Assembly: GCA_045642925.1 (NCBI GenBank)
Contig: JAZUJW010000029.1
Coordinates: 1-21,855 of the forward strand
Origin: Firm-04 sp045642925
Lineage (GTDB): Bacteria; Bacillota; Clostridia; Oscillospirales; Ruminococcaceae
Direction: 5' to 3'
DNA length: 21,855 bases
Shown: one piece after another, positions 1-6,742 of the stretch
Layout of the letters: each line of letters starts with the position of its first letter
How positions within the stretch are numbered: position 1 is the stretch's first letter
Translations under genes and position numbers: made by a program
The notes under the pieces: model-generated
The model's database searches: none
What the model saw: the letters and a program-made list of their open reading frames with translations, nothing else
Told to the model about the DNA's origin: nothing

Positions 1-138
1 GCCATCTTGCACAGAAATTCTTTGCTGGGCGTCAGCCCAGCGGCATCATTTCTGTACAATCTGACGAAAAATCTGACTGGTCAAACTCGTTTGACCATAC
101 GTATCCTGCACCACCAGCTCTGTGCGGTGTTGCCTTAA
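1..138. repeat. MITE-like repeat, copy 1 (left end outside the window)
   Basis: Positions 1-138 match the right-hand part of copy 2 (about 431-553) in the same orientation and end in the same terminal sequence GTGCGGTGTTGCCTTAA. The copy carries the same small hairpin, TGGTCAAA / TTTGACCA with a CTCG loop, at 78-97. It also has an extra hairpin GCTGGGC / GCCCAGC (24-30 with 35-41) inside about 14 bases that copy 2 lacks. The left terminus is beyond the window edge. No coding potential was recognised. Confidence 0.75.
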
Positions 139-327
139 GAATTCGTTTAGATAATTTTAATAAACATAATAATTCCATAAATTTTTATTTATCTGCTGAT
201 AATCAAATTAATAATTATTATATTTAAGCATATGGCAAATTCTGTTCGCTGTGTACACATATCAATCCATCTTTTATATAACGTTTGTTTATATCGCAGA
301 ATTTTTTTAGAATATATATCTTTTCTA
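139..327. other. AT-rich intergenic stretch, no gene seen
   Basis: This strongly AT-rich stretch separates the two repeat copies. I see no convincing ORF, RNA gene or long dyad in it. It probably serves as upstream promoter DNA for the gene at 593. Confidence 0.5.
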
Positions 328-356
328 TTGCATTTCAAATATCACCGTGTTATAAT
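328..356 (+). promoter_or_regulatory. Sigma-A-type promoter for the LRR/transglutaminase/dockerin gene
   Basis: TTGCAT (328-333) and a consensus TATAAT (351-356) are separated by exactly 17 bases, so transcription should start near 363. That is only a few bases before the left terminus of repeat copy 2 at 367, so the element would be transcribed as most of a leader of about 230 nt. Confidence 0.7.
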
Positions 357-366
357 ACACCTGCAC

Positions 367-553
367 TTAAGGCAACACCGTACAAAGCACACCTAACGGC
401 TTGGTGGCACATCTGCTTGCAAATTTTCCGCCATCTTGCACAGAGATTCCTTGCCGGGCGTCATTTCTATACAATCTGACGAAAAATCTGACTGGTCAAA
501 CTCGTTTGACCATACGCATCCTGTACCACCATCGTTGTGCGGTGTTGCCTTAA
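367..553. repeat. MITE-like element, complete copy 2 (187 bp)
   Basis: The element starts TTAAGGCAACACCGTAC and ends GTGCGGTGTTGCCTTAA, which are inverted repeats matching at 16 of 17 positions. Further in, GGTGG on the left can pair with CCACC on the right, leaving an asymmetric bulge. A perfect 8-bp hairpin with loop CTCG lies at 493-512. The element has no plausible ORF or transposase, and related copies lie at 1-138 and 21793-21841. Short size, inverted ends and multiple copies fit a MITE. The mobilising enzyme is unknown. It sits between the promoter at 328-356 and the RBS at 581-586, so it forms the 5' leader of the next gene. Confidence 0.75.
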
Positions 554-592
554 AGTGCAAAGCAATTTTAATTCCATTTTAGGAGGATTATT

Positions 593-2416
593 ATGAAAAA
601 CGGTTTCAAAAAAGCATTGACTTCCATTCTTGCACTCTCTATTGTTTGCTCGGCGGCTGTACCCCTCAGCGGAACGAGCGACGCATTCGAAATGTTGCCG
701 ACAATCACCGCTTCTGCTGCAAGCAATACCTACTCTTACAGCGGCGCTGTGTTCGAGTACAACATTCCGAACCCGAATGATTCTTATGTAACTCTGACTG
801 CCCTGAAAAGCACGACCACTTCCAGCATTGTGATTCCGAGCACTATGAAGATTGACGGCAAAACCTATACCGTCAACGCTATCGGTGCTAGTTTTGCAAG
901 AGAATCTATGGTGAAAAACATCACCATGCCTGACACCATCAAAGAAATCGGTTCGCATTTTGCGGAGGATTCTCCCATTCAACAGCTGACGGTTTCCAAA
1001 AATGTGAAATCAATCGGAAGCCAGTTCTGCTGCGACTGCACATCCCTGAAAACAGTCGTTTATTCCGGTACTGCGTTGGAATACTTGGGAAGCTATGCAT
1101 TCGATAATACAACGTTCATCAAAACGCCAAATAAGAACGGCGCAGTCGTATTCGGTGACTGGGTGATCAAGTATCTTGGAAATGCTTCCAGTGTCACTGT
1201 TCTGAATCTTGCAGGAAATAAACCCGATATCAAAAAAGTGTATAAACAGGCATTCGATAGTAATTCCACGCTGACTTCTTTGAACCTGAACGGTGTCAAA
1301 ACAATCTACGCAAAAGCATTTGCGAATTGCACGAAACTGAACAGTGTAACCAATGCATACGCCGTTGCAGACGTGGAATATGATTCATTTAAGGGCAGCA
1401 AATGGTTTAATGCACAGAAGACATCTTCTTCACAATGTATTCTTCTTGGCAATACACTGCTGTATTATGGAAAAATCTCCAACGGCACGGTAGACCTGTC
1501 TTCCGTGAATGCGAAGTATATTGCAAAAGGTGCTTTGGCAGATGTCAATAAAATGACCACACTGAAACTGCCGAGCAGCATTATTTCTCTTTCAGAAGCG
1601 GCATTTGGTTATGACACCGCGGCTACGGGCAGTCTGACCAATGTGTATCTTTACAATACCAAAATCACTTATTCGAATTATAACACCACGTTCCATGATT
1701 TCTTTATGAATAACATGAAGGCATTTTTGGATACGCAATTTATTAGAAATATGTGCGATACCAAAGCAAGAGAAATTTTCAAAAGCCTGAACATTGCATA
1801 TGTTGGTCAGGGTAAAAAGGTTACGTATTCTGTGATGCAGCAGTATCAGATTGTGGAAAAGCTTTATAATTATGTCGGTTCGAAATATAAGTATCGCTAT
1901 GCGGTAGATGGAGGTTCGAACGACTATCTGGAAGAAATGCTGATGGAAAAAGGCATGGTATGTAGAGATTATGCAGATATGTATATGTATCTGCTGGAGC
2001 TTGCGGGCATCAATGCAGAACGTGTCAACAGCAATAATCATGCATTCAATCTGGTGCAGGTCGGTAATGACTGGTATTATGTTGATACTTGTTGGTATAG
2101 CCGCAAGGATCTGTATATGGTCAACCGCACTGTCCTTGAACAAGAAAAGTCCAGTCATATTGTGAAAGAAATCAACATTGGTCCTCATGTACCGAAGGCT
2201 ATGCAGAATTTGACTTCCATTCCGACTACGAAGTGCACGCTGGGCGATGTCAACAGAGACGGTTATGTAAATATCATGGATGTACAGATGCTTAGTAACT
2301 ATCTGCTTGGCAAAACGACGCTGAAAGATGAAAAGCTGATTCTGGGCGACCTGACAAAAGACGGTACGATCGACATTACGGATCTGGCTACACTGAAATC
2401 TGTTCTGAATAGCTAA
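593..2416 (+). CDS. Secreted LRR_5 / transglutaminase-like / dockerin protein
   Basis: This 607-residue protein has a signal peptide (about 1-43; basic start, hydrophobic core, ASA-type cleavage site). Residues about 75-340 resemble LRR_5 (BspA-like) repeats, with recurring A-F and 'sIg...F..C.sL..v' patterns. Residues about 415-515 form a transglutaminase-like domain with the expected triad: Cys457 (GMVCRDYA), His483 (NNHAFN) and Asp498 (WYYVDTCW). A type I dockerin closes the protein (about 550-607), with two calcium loops, DVNRDGYVNIMD and DLTKDGTIDITD. The start is set by AGGAGG at 581-586, six bases upstream. The dockerin suggests attachment to a cohesin scaffold outside the cell. Whether the triad cross-links, deamidates or hydrolyses proteins cannot be told from sequence. 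It is monocistronic, with its own promoter and terminator. Confidence 0.9.
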   Translation: MKNGFKKALTSILALSIVCSAAVPLSGTSDAFEMLPTITASAASNTYSYSGAVFEYNIPNPNDSYVTLTALKSTTTSSIVIPSTMKIDGKTYTVNAIGASFARESMVKNITMPDTIKEIGSHFAEDSPIQQLTVSKNVKSIGSQFCCDCTSLKTVVYSGTALEYLGSYAFDNTTFIKTPNKNGAVVFGDWVIKYLGNASSVTVLNLAGNKPDIKKVYKQAFDSNSTLTSLNLNGVKTIYAKAFANCTKLNSVTNAYAVADVEYDSFKGSKWFNAQKTSSSQCILLGNTLLYYGKISNGTVDLSSVNAKYIAKGALADVNKMTTLKLPSSIISLSEAAFGYDTAATGSLTNVYLYNTKITYSNYNTTFHDFFMNNMKAFLDTQFIRNMCDTKAREIFKSLNIAYVGQGKKVTYSVMQQYQIVEKLYNYVGSKYKYRYAVDGGSNDYLEEMLMEKGMVCRDYADMYMYLLELAGINAERVNSNNHAFNLVQVGNDWYYVDTCWYSRKDLYMVNRTVLEQEKSSHIVKEINIGPHVPKAMQNLTSIPTTKCTLGDVNRDGYVNIMDVQMLSNYLLGKTTLKDEKLILGDLTKDGTIDITDLATLKSVLNS

Positions 2417-2544
2417 GTAATCCCTGATTCCGCAAAACTCGCACAGTCAACCGTCAGAATCATCACTTCGCAATTGAATTGACAGCATCGGCACATACAA
2501 TTTTATATGTCAAACAGCGTACAGTGATAAAGCAGTATTAAAGA

Positions 2545-2585
2545 AAAGGCTGCGTAACCTATGTGGTTACGCAGCCTTTCTTTTT
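2545..2585 (+). terminator. Rho-independent terminator
   Basis: A perfect 14-bp stem (2545-2558 with 2566-2579; AAAGGCTGCGTAAC paired with its complement) has a 7-nt loop and is followed by CTTTTTG. It ends the transcript of the dockerin gene and insulates the fab operon. Confidence 0.9.
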
Positions 2586-2748
2586 GTATCATACTTTCTG
2601 CCATGACAAATGTACTGGATAACGTTATTTACCGGGTACATCCATCTTCTTGCGTTACCATATCACGGCAAAAATAGCAATCCTGTTCCAGATTTCAGCC
2701 GCATTGCGCAGAAAAATTGTCATACTCCGATAAATTAGTTTCAGATAC
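2586..2748. other. Intergenic DNA before the fab promoter, nothing recognised
   Basis: There is no supported gene or clear dyad here. Minus-strand reading frames through this stretch run antisense into fabH and lack a proper start context. Confidence 0.5.
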
Positions 2749-2777
2749 TTGACAAAAGCGTGAAATTGTGGTATATT
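2749..2777 (+). promoter_or_regulatory. Promoter of the fab/acc operon
   Basis: A consensus TTGACA (2749-2754) and TATATT (2772-2777) are separated by 17 bases. Transcription should start near 2784, giving a leader of about 142 nt before fabH. The predicted start lies inside a perfect palindrome (2781-2801), so promoter and operator overlap. Confidence 0.75.
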
Positions 2778-2780
2778 CAT

Positions 2781-2801
2781 TTCAGCACACAGTGTGCTGA
2801 A
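2781..2801. promoter_or_regulatory. Palindromic operator candidate 1 of the fab operon
   Basis: A perfect 21-bp dyad, TTCAGCACAC-A-GTGTGCTGAA, covers roughly -3 to +18 of the predicted transcript. This is the classic position for a repressor that blocks open-complex formation. It does not match the FapR (TTAGTACC-type) or FabT (TTTGA-type) operators as I know them. The regulator is not encoded in the window. The RNA could also fold into a 5'-end hairpin. Confidence 0.65.
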
Positions 2802-2819
2802 CGTTTGGAAGAATGGAAA

Positions 2820-2856
2820 TTTTTGTGGAATCGGAGTTGCAGCGATTCCACAAAAA
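2820..2856 (+). other. Long leader hairpin upstream of fabH
   Basis: Positions 2820-2833 pair perfectly with 2843-2856 (14 bp; TTTTTGTGGAATCG with CGATTCCACAAAAA), leaving a 9-nt loop. The 3' side is followed by A residues and then G, not by a T run, so it is not a normal plus-strand terminator. It lies between the two dyads of the leader. It could stabilise the mRNA, affect translation, or be a protein-binding site. Confidence 0.6.
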
Positions 2857-2862
2857 AAGAGC

Positions 2863-2877
2863 AGCACACTATGTGCT
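2863..2877. promoter_or_regulatory. Operator candidate 2 in the fab leader
   Basis: AGCACAC-T-ATGTGCT has the same half-site and geometry as the 2781-2801 palindrome, with one mismatch. The dyad centres are 79 bp apart. That it is a second binding site for the same regulator is inference. Confidence 0.5.
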
Positions 2878-2925
2878 AATGAGTAAATGAAGCGCATAAA
2901 ATAGAACAGCGAAGGGGATGAGAAA

Positions 2926-3876
2926 ATGCGCATCATTGGAACAGGTTCATATTTTCCGCAGAAATCCGTGACAAATGAAGAACTATCGCAGATGGTGGAT
3001 ACATCAGATGCGTGGATTCGACAGCGGGTAGGAATTCGGTCACGGCATATCGCAACCAATGAAACGACCGCAGAAATGGCAGCAGAAGCAGCAAAAAAAG
3101 CGCTTGCAGCAGCCAATATGGATGCATCCGAACTTGACCTGATTATCGCGGCGACCATGTCGGCGGATATGGTTTGTCCGACCGTGGCAGGGGAGGTGCA
3201 GTCTGCAATCGGTGCGAATTGTCCTGCTTTTGACCTCAACAGCGCGTGCAGCGGATTTTTGTTTGCACTGGATACGGCGGAATCCTTTTTGGTTCGCGGT
3301 TCAGCACACAATGTGCTGGTGATTGGTGCGGAGCGCATGAGCAAACTGCTGAACTGGGAAGACCGTAGTACCTGTGTTATTTTTGGCGATGGTGCAGGCG
3401 CAGCGGTCGTGACTGCGGGAAATGGGTATCTGGCATCCCGACTGCATACCGAAGGAAATGCATCTGTCATCACCGTACCCGCACCACTTGGAAATTCACC
3501 GTTTTTCACGCATTTGCAGACATTACCATATGTGCAGATGAACGGGCAGGAAACCTTTCGGTTTGCAGTCAAGCGAATGACGGAGGATGTGCTGGCAGTG
3601 ACAGCGCAGGCAGGCATTAAGGTGTCGGATTTGAAGTACATCGTGCCGCATCAGGCGAATCAGCGAATCCTTGATTTCGCGGTCACGCGGCTGGGAATTC
3701 CTGCGGAGCGAATGTTTTCGAATATCGAAACCTGCGGAAATACGTCAGCAGCGAGTGCAGCAATCGCGCTGGATGCGGTGATGCGGAGTGGAAACGTGTC
3801 CCGCGGAGATTATCTGGTATTGTGCGCATTTGGCGGAGGACTTTCCTCTGCGGCGTGCGTAATTCAAATTGAATGA
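2926..3876 (+). CDS. fabH: Beta-ketoacyl-ACP synthase III (initiation of fatty acid synthesis)
   Basis: FabH condenses an acyl-CoA primer with malonyl-ACP to start type II fatty acid synthesis in the cytoplasm. The 316 residues are full length for the family. The catalytic triad is visible: Cys108 in SACSG, His242 in PHQAN and Asn272 in GNTSAAS. The usual Tyr before GNTSA is Cys270 here. The N-terminal pattern GTGSYFP...TSDAWI..R.GI..R and the C-terminal FGGGLSS glycine loop are also typical. The start is set by AAGGGGATG about 7 bases upstream. This is the first gene of the nine-gene operon and acpP follows after 15 bases. A third copy of the operator-like dyad lies inside the gene (3302-3318). 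Confidence 0.95.
   Translation: MRIIGTGSYFPQKSVTNEELSQMVDTSDAWIRQRVGIRSRHIATNETTAEMAAEAAKKALAAANMDASELDLIIAATMSADMVCPTVAGEVQSAIGANCPAFDLNSACSGFLFALDTAESFLVRGSAHNVLVIGAERMSKLLNWEDRSTCVIFGDGAGAAVVTAGNGYLASRLHTEGNASVITVPAPLGNSPFFTHLQTLPYVQMNGQETFRFAVKRMTEDVLAVTAQAGIKVSDLKYIVPHQANQRILDFAVTRLGIPAERMFSNIETCGNTSAASAAIALDAVMRSGNVSRGDYLVLCAFGGGLSSAACVIQIE
3302..3318. promoter_or_regulatory. Operator-like dyad inside fabH (possible third site)
   Basis: CAGCACAC-A-ATGTGCTG repeats the half-site of the promoter palindrome with one mismatch. It encodes the Ser-Ala-His-Asn-Val-Leu segment of FabH, so it may be a coding coincidence. Intragenic sites about 500 bp downstream can take part in looping. Confidence 0.3.
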
Positions 3877-3891
3877 TTGGAGATTGATTTT

Positions 3892-4119
3892 ATGACAACG
3901 GAAAAAGTAATTGCGATCCTTGCTTCTCATTTGGATATGGCAGAAGCAGATATTCACGAAGATACGACCTTTGAGGACTTGGGCGTGGATTCGTTGGATG
4001 CGGTGGAAGTCGCCATGGAGATGGAAGATGCGTTCGGTATCGAAGTAGACCCGAAAGAGGCTGGTACTTCCGTCAAGGCATTTGCCGCTTACATTGACGC
4101 AAAACTGAGTGCAAAATAA
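3892..4119 (+). CDS. acpP: Acyl carrier protein
   Basis: This 75-residue acidic carrier protein holds growing acyl chains on a 4'-phosphopantetheine arm. The modification site is Ser34 in GVDSLDAVEVAMEMED, the standard DSL motif at the head of helix II. The ATG at 3892 is chosen, with GGAG at 3879-3882 nine bases upstream. An in-frame TTG at 3877 directly after the fabH stop would add five residues and has no RBS spacing. Helix III reads VDPKEAGTSVKAFAAYI, slightly unlike the common 'DEDAEKIKTVGD' form. It is the second gene of the operon. Confidence 0.95.
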   Translation: MTTEKVIAILASHLDMAEADIHEDTTFEDLGVDSLDAVEVAMEMEDAFGIEVDPKEAGTSVKAFAAYIDAKLSAK

Positions 4120-4140
4120 GCAGAAAAGGAGCGCAGAAAG

Positions 4141-5082
4141 ATGATTTTCACACCAATCTGTGAACTGCTTGGCATTGCGCTTCCGATTTTGCAGGGCGGT
4201 ATGGCATACATTTCCGATGAATGTCTGGCGGCTGCGGTTTCAGAAGCGGGTGGTCTGGGCATATTGAGTGCGGCGGACGGAAATGCGGAAGCATTGTCGC
4301 GGCGCATTGATGCATTGCGGGAAAAAACGCAGAAGCCGTTTGGCGTGAATGTCATGCTGCGCAGTGAGAACATTGCGGCTTTGGCGGACGTGATTGCACA
4401 GAAACACGTACCGATTGTGACAACAGGTGCCGGCGATCCGTCTGTGTATATGCCGCAGTGGAAAGCGGCGGGATGCAAGGTCATTCCGGTAGTTGCATCC
4501 AGTACGATGGCGAAATGGATGCAGCGCTGCGGTGCGGATGCTGTGATTGCGGAAGGCGGCGAGTCGGGCGGTCATATCGGTGAAATGCACACGATGGCGC
4601 TGATCCCGCAGGTTTGTGATGCCGTATCGATCCCTGTCATTGCGGCGGGCGGCATTGCGGACGGACGCGGCATGGCGGCGGCGCTGATGCTTGGCGCGGT
4701 CGGTGTGCAGATGGGAACGCGGTTTCTTGCGGCAAAAGAATGCAATATCTGCGAAATATACAAGCAAAAGGTTTTGCAGGCGGGAGACCGTGCTACGATT
4801 GTCACAGGCAGTACGCTTGGGCATCCGGTACGCAGTCTGAAAACGATGTTTTCGCGGCAATATGCAAAAGCAGAGCGTAACGGCGCAGATGCAGAAGCAT
4901 TGGAGTCAATGGCGAAAGGCAGCCTGTTGGCGGCTTTGCAGGGCGATGGACAGCAAGGCTGTTTTCTGGCAGGAGAAGCAGTCGGCATGGTGAATGCGGA
5001 AGCGCCTGCGAAAGAAATCATGGAAGAATTAATCAAGCAAGCAGAATCGTGCTTTCATGGAGGTACAGCATGGGTAAAATAG
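4141..5082 (+). CDS. fabK: Enoyl-ACP reductase II (FMN, NAD(P)H dependent)
   Basis: FabK reduces trans-2-enoyl-ACP in the last step of each elongation cycle, using FMN in a TIM barrel of the nitronate monooxygenase-like superfamily. The 313 residues match the family. Visible signatures are LQGGMAYIS near the N-terminus, PFGVNVML, TTGAGDPS, the EGGESGGHIG loop, and the flavin-phosphate site IPVIAAGGIADGRG followed by GAVGVQMGTRFLAAKE. The RBS AAAGGA lies 10 bases upstream. No FabI-type reductase is in the window. FabK is known in streptococci and clostridia and is insensitive to triclosan. The gene overlaps fabD by 13 bases. Confidence 0.93.
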   Translation: MIFTPICELLGIALPILQGGMAYISDECLAAAVSEAGGLGILSAADGNAEALSRRIDALREKTQKPFGVNVMLRSENIAALADVIAQKHVPIVTTGAGDPSVYMPQWKAAGCKVIPVVASSTMAKWMQRCGADAVIAEGGESGGHIGEMHTMALIPQVCDAVSIPVIAAGGIADGRGMAAALMLGAVGVQMGTRFLAAKECNICEIYKQKVLQAGDRATIVTGSTLGHPVRSLKTMFSRQYAKAERNGADAEALESMAKGSLLAALQGDGQQGCFLAGEAVGMVNAEAPAKEIMEELIKQAESCFHGGTAWVK

Positions 5083-5999
5083 CATTTGTATTTTCCGGAC
5101 AGGGTGCGCAGTACAGCGGCATGGGTAAATCGTTGTATGAAACGTCGGCGGCAGCACGGCGGCTGTATTTGCAGGCAGAGGCATTCCGAAGTGGTACAAT
5201 GGCACAGTCATTCTGTGGAACTGCGGAGGAACTGCGGGATACTGCCGTGACACAACCCTGTCTGTATCTGGTGGATATGGCTGCGGCGCTGGCACTGGAT
5301 GAAGTCGGCATTCATGCGGATGCGGTCGCAGGTTTTTCGCTGGGCGAAGTTGCCGCACTGGCATATGCACGTTCGTATTCGGCAGAGGATGGTTTCCGTC
5401 TGGTTTGTGAGCGTGGACGGCTGATGGCAAACGCCGGCAGAATCGCCGATACGGCAATGTGTGCAGTTTTGCGTGCAGAACGAAATCATGTGCGGGAAAT
5501 GGTTCGACATTATCCGCAGCTTTATGCCGTGAATTTCAATTGCCCGAATCAGACTGTGGTTTCAGGGCTTCGCAGCAGTGTAGAGGCGTTTTCGGAAGCA
5601 ATGAAAGATGAGGGCGCAAGATGCGTACCGTTGTCAGTCAGCGGGGCATTTCATTCTCCGTTCATGGAGGAAGCTGCCGTTTCCTTTGCAGCAATTCTGG
5701 AAAGTTTTCCGATCAAAACGCCGCGGATTCCCGTTTATGCAAATGCGACTGCGATGCCGTACACTGCACAGGTGCGGCAAACGCTTTCTGCACAGATGGT
5801 GCAGGCAGTGCGCTGGGAAGAAACGATACAGCAGATGGTCGAAGATGGCGTGACGGATTTCATTGAAGTCGGTGCAGGCAAAACATTGTGCGGACTGATT
5901 CGGAAAACGGCGCCGCAGGTACGGGTGCATTCTGTGGAGGATGCAGAAACGCTGGAAGCAACACGAAAGGCGGTGCTTGGCGATGCAGTATCTGCATAA
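5070..5999 (+). CDS. fabD: Malonyl-CoA:ACP transacylase
   Basis: FabD moves malonyl groups from CoA to ACP. The 309-residue protein shows the FSGQGAQ start motif, the nucleophile Ser90 in GFSLGE, the carboxylate-binding Arg115 in CERGRLM, and catalytic His195 in GAFHSPFM. I place the start at ATG 5070, where GGAGG (5059-5063) is six bases away. An in-frame GTG at 5049 would add residues unlike the family. The start lies inside the end of fabK, and the end overlaps fabG by 17 bases, which suggests translational coupling. Confidence 0.95.
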   Translation: MGKIAFVFSGQGAQYSGMGKSLYETSAAARRLYLQAEAFRSGTMAQSFCGTAEELRDTAVTQPCLYLVDMAAALALDEVGIHADAVAGFSLGEVAALAYARSYSAEDGFRLVCERGRLMANAGRIADTAMCAVLRAERNHVREMVRHYPQLYAVNFNCPNQTVVSGLRSSVEAFSEAMKDEGARCVPLSVSGAFHSPFMEEAAVSFAAILESFPIKTPRIPVYANATAMPYTAQVRQTLSAQMVQAVRWEETIQQMVEDGVTDFIEVGAGKTLCGLIRKTAPQVRVHSVEDAETLEATRKAVLGDAVSA

Positions 6000-6723
6000 A
6001 ACCGCAATTATTACAGGTGCATCGGGCGGCATTGGCGCAGCGATCGCACGACAGCTTGCCGGCGATGGCTATGACCTTGCGCTGCTATATTGTGGGAACA
6101 GCGAGCGTGCCGAGCAGCTGAAATATCAGGTGATCGGCGAAAGCGGCGTGAGAGCAATTTGCTATCAGTGTGACGTTGCGGACGCATTTGCGTGCAAAAC
6201 CACTGTGCAGCAAATTATGGAGGATTTTCACGAAATTGCAGTATTGGTCAACTGCGCAGGCATGACGCAGGATGCGCTTTTGTTGACGATGCATAAGGAA
6301 GCGTGGGATTCGGTGCTTGCAGTCAATCTCAGCGGATGCTTTTACATGACACAGCTTTGCAGCAAGACTTTCCTGCGGCAAAAATACGGCAGAATCATCA
6401 ATATTGCGTCTGTTTCGGCACTTCTCGGAACGGCGGGACAGGCAAATTATGCCGCTGCAAAGGCAGGCGTCATCGCGCTGACGAAGACGACAGCGCGGGA
6501 GCTTGCCATCAAAAATATTACCTGCAATGCGGTCGCACCCGGTCTGATCGATACGCGAATGACGGCGGATCTGCCAAATCGTGAGGAATATCTGAAGTCG
6601 ATTCCGATGCACCGTGCAGGAATGCCGAGCGAAGTGGCGGCGGTGGTCGGATTTCTGGCAAGTCCTGCCGCTTCTTACATTACAGGCGAAGTCATTCGAG
6701 TGGATGGCGGCATGGCAATTTAA
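5983..6723 (+). CDS. fabG: 3-oxoacyl-ACP reductase
   Basis: FabG is an NADPH-dependent short-chain dehydrogenase that reduces 3-oxoacyl-ACP. From ATG 5983 the protein is 246 residues, the normal size. It has the cofactor loop TGASGGIG (11-18), NCAG (90-93), and the catalytic triad Ser143 (NIASVS), Tyr156 (QANYAAAK) and Lys160. The C-terminal YITGEVIRVDGGMAI ending is typical. An upstream in-frame ATG at 5941 would add 14 residues lying entirely in fabD and is not family-like. The RBS is weak (AAAGG about 12 bases upstream), which fits coupling to fabD across the 17-base overlap. Confidence 0.94.
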   Translation: MQYLHKTAIITGASGGIGAAIARQLAGDGYDLALLYCGNSERAEQLKYQVIGESGVRAICYQCDVADAFACKTTVQQIMEDFHEIAVLVNCAGMTQDALLLTMHKEAWDSVLAVNLSGCFYMTQLCSKTFLRQKYGRIINIASVSALLGTAGQANYAAAKAGVIALTKTTARELAIKNITCNAVAPGLIDTRMTADLPNREEYLKSIPMHRAGMPSEVAAVVGFLASPAASYITGEVIRVDGGMAI

Positions 6724-6742
6724 CAGCAGAGAGGATGTATCT

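Noticed and set aside
285..479. Small plus-strand ORF (64 codons) running into the repeat
   Set aside because: It starts upstream of the predicted promoter and its composition follows AT-rich intergenic and repeat DNA. No RBS.
467..982. Minus-strand open frame across the repeat and the start of the dockerin gene
   Set aside because: It crosses the promoter-to-gene junction on the opposite strand and runs through the signal peptide coding region, with no supporting features.
2655..3641. Minus-strand open frame of 328 codons antisense to fabH
   Set aside because: It lies opposite a fabH with all catalytic motifs. The translation is Ser/Ala/Cys-rich without family features and has no RBS.
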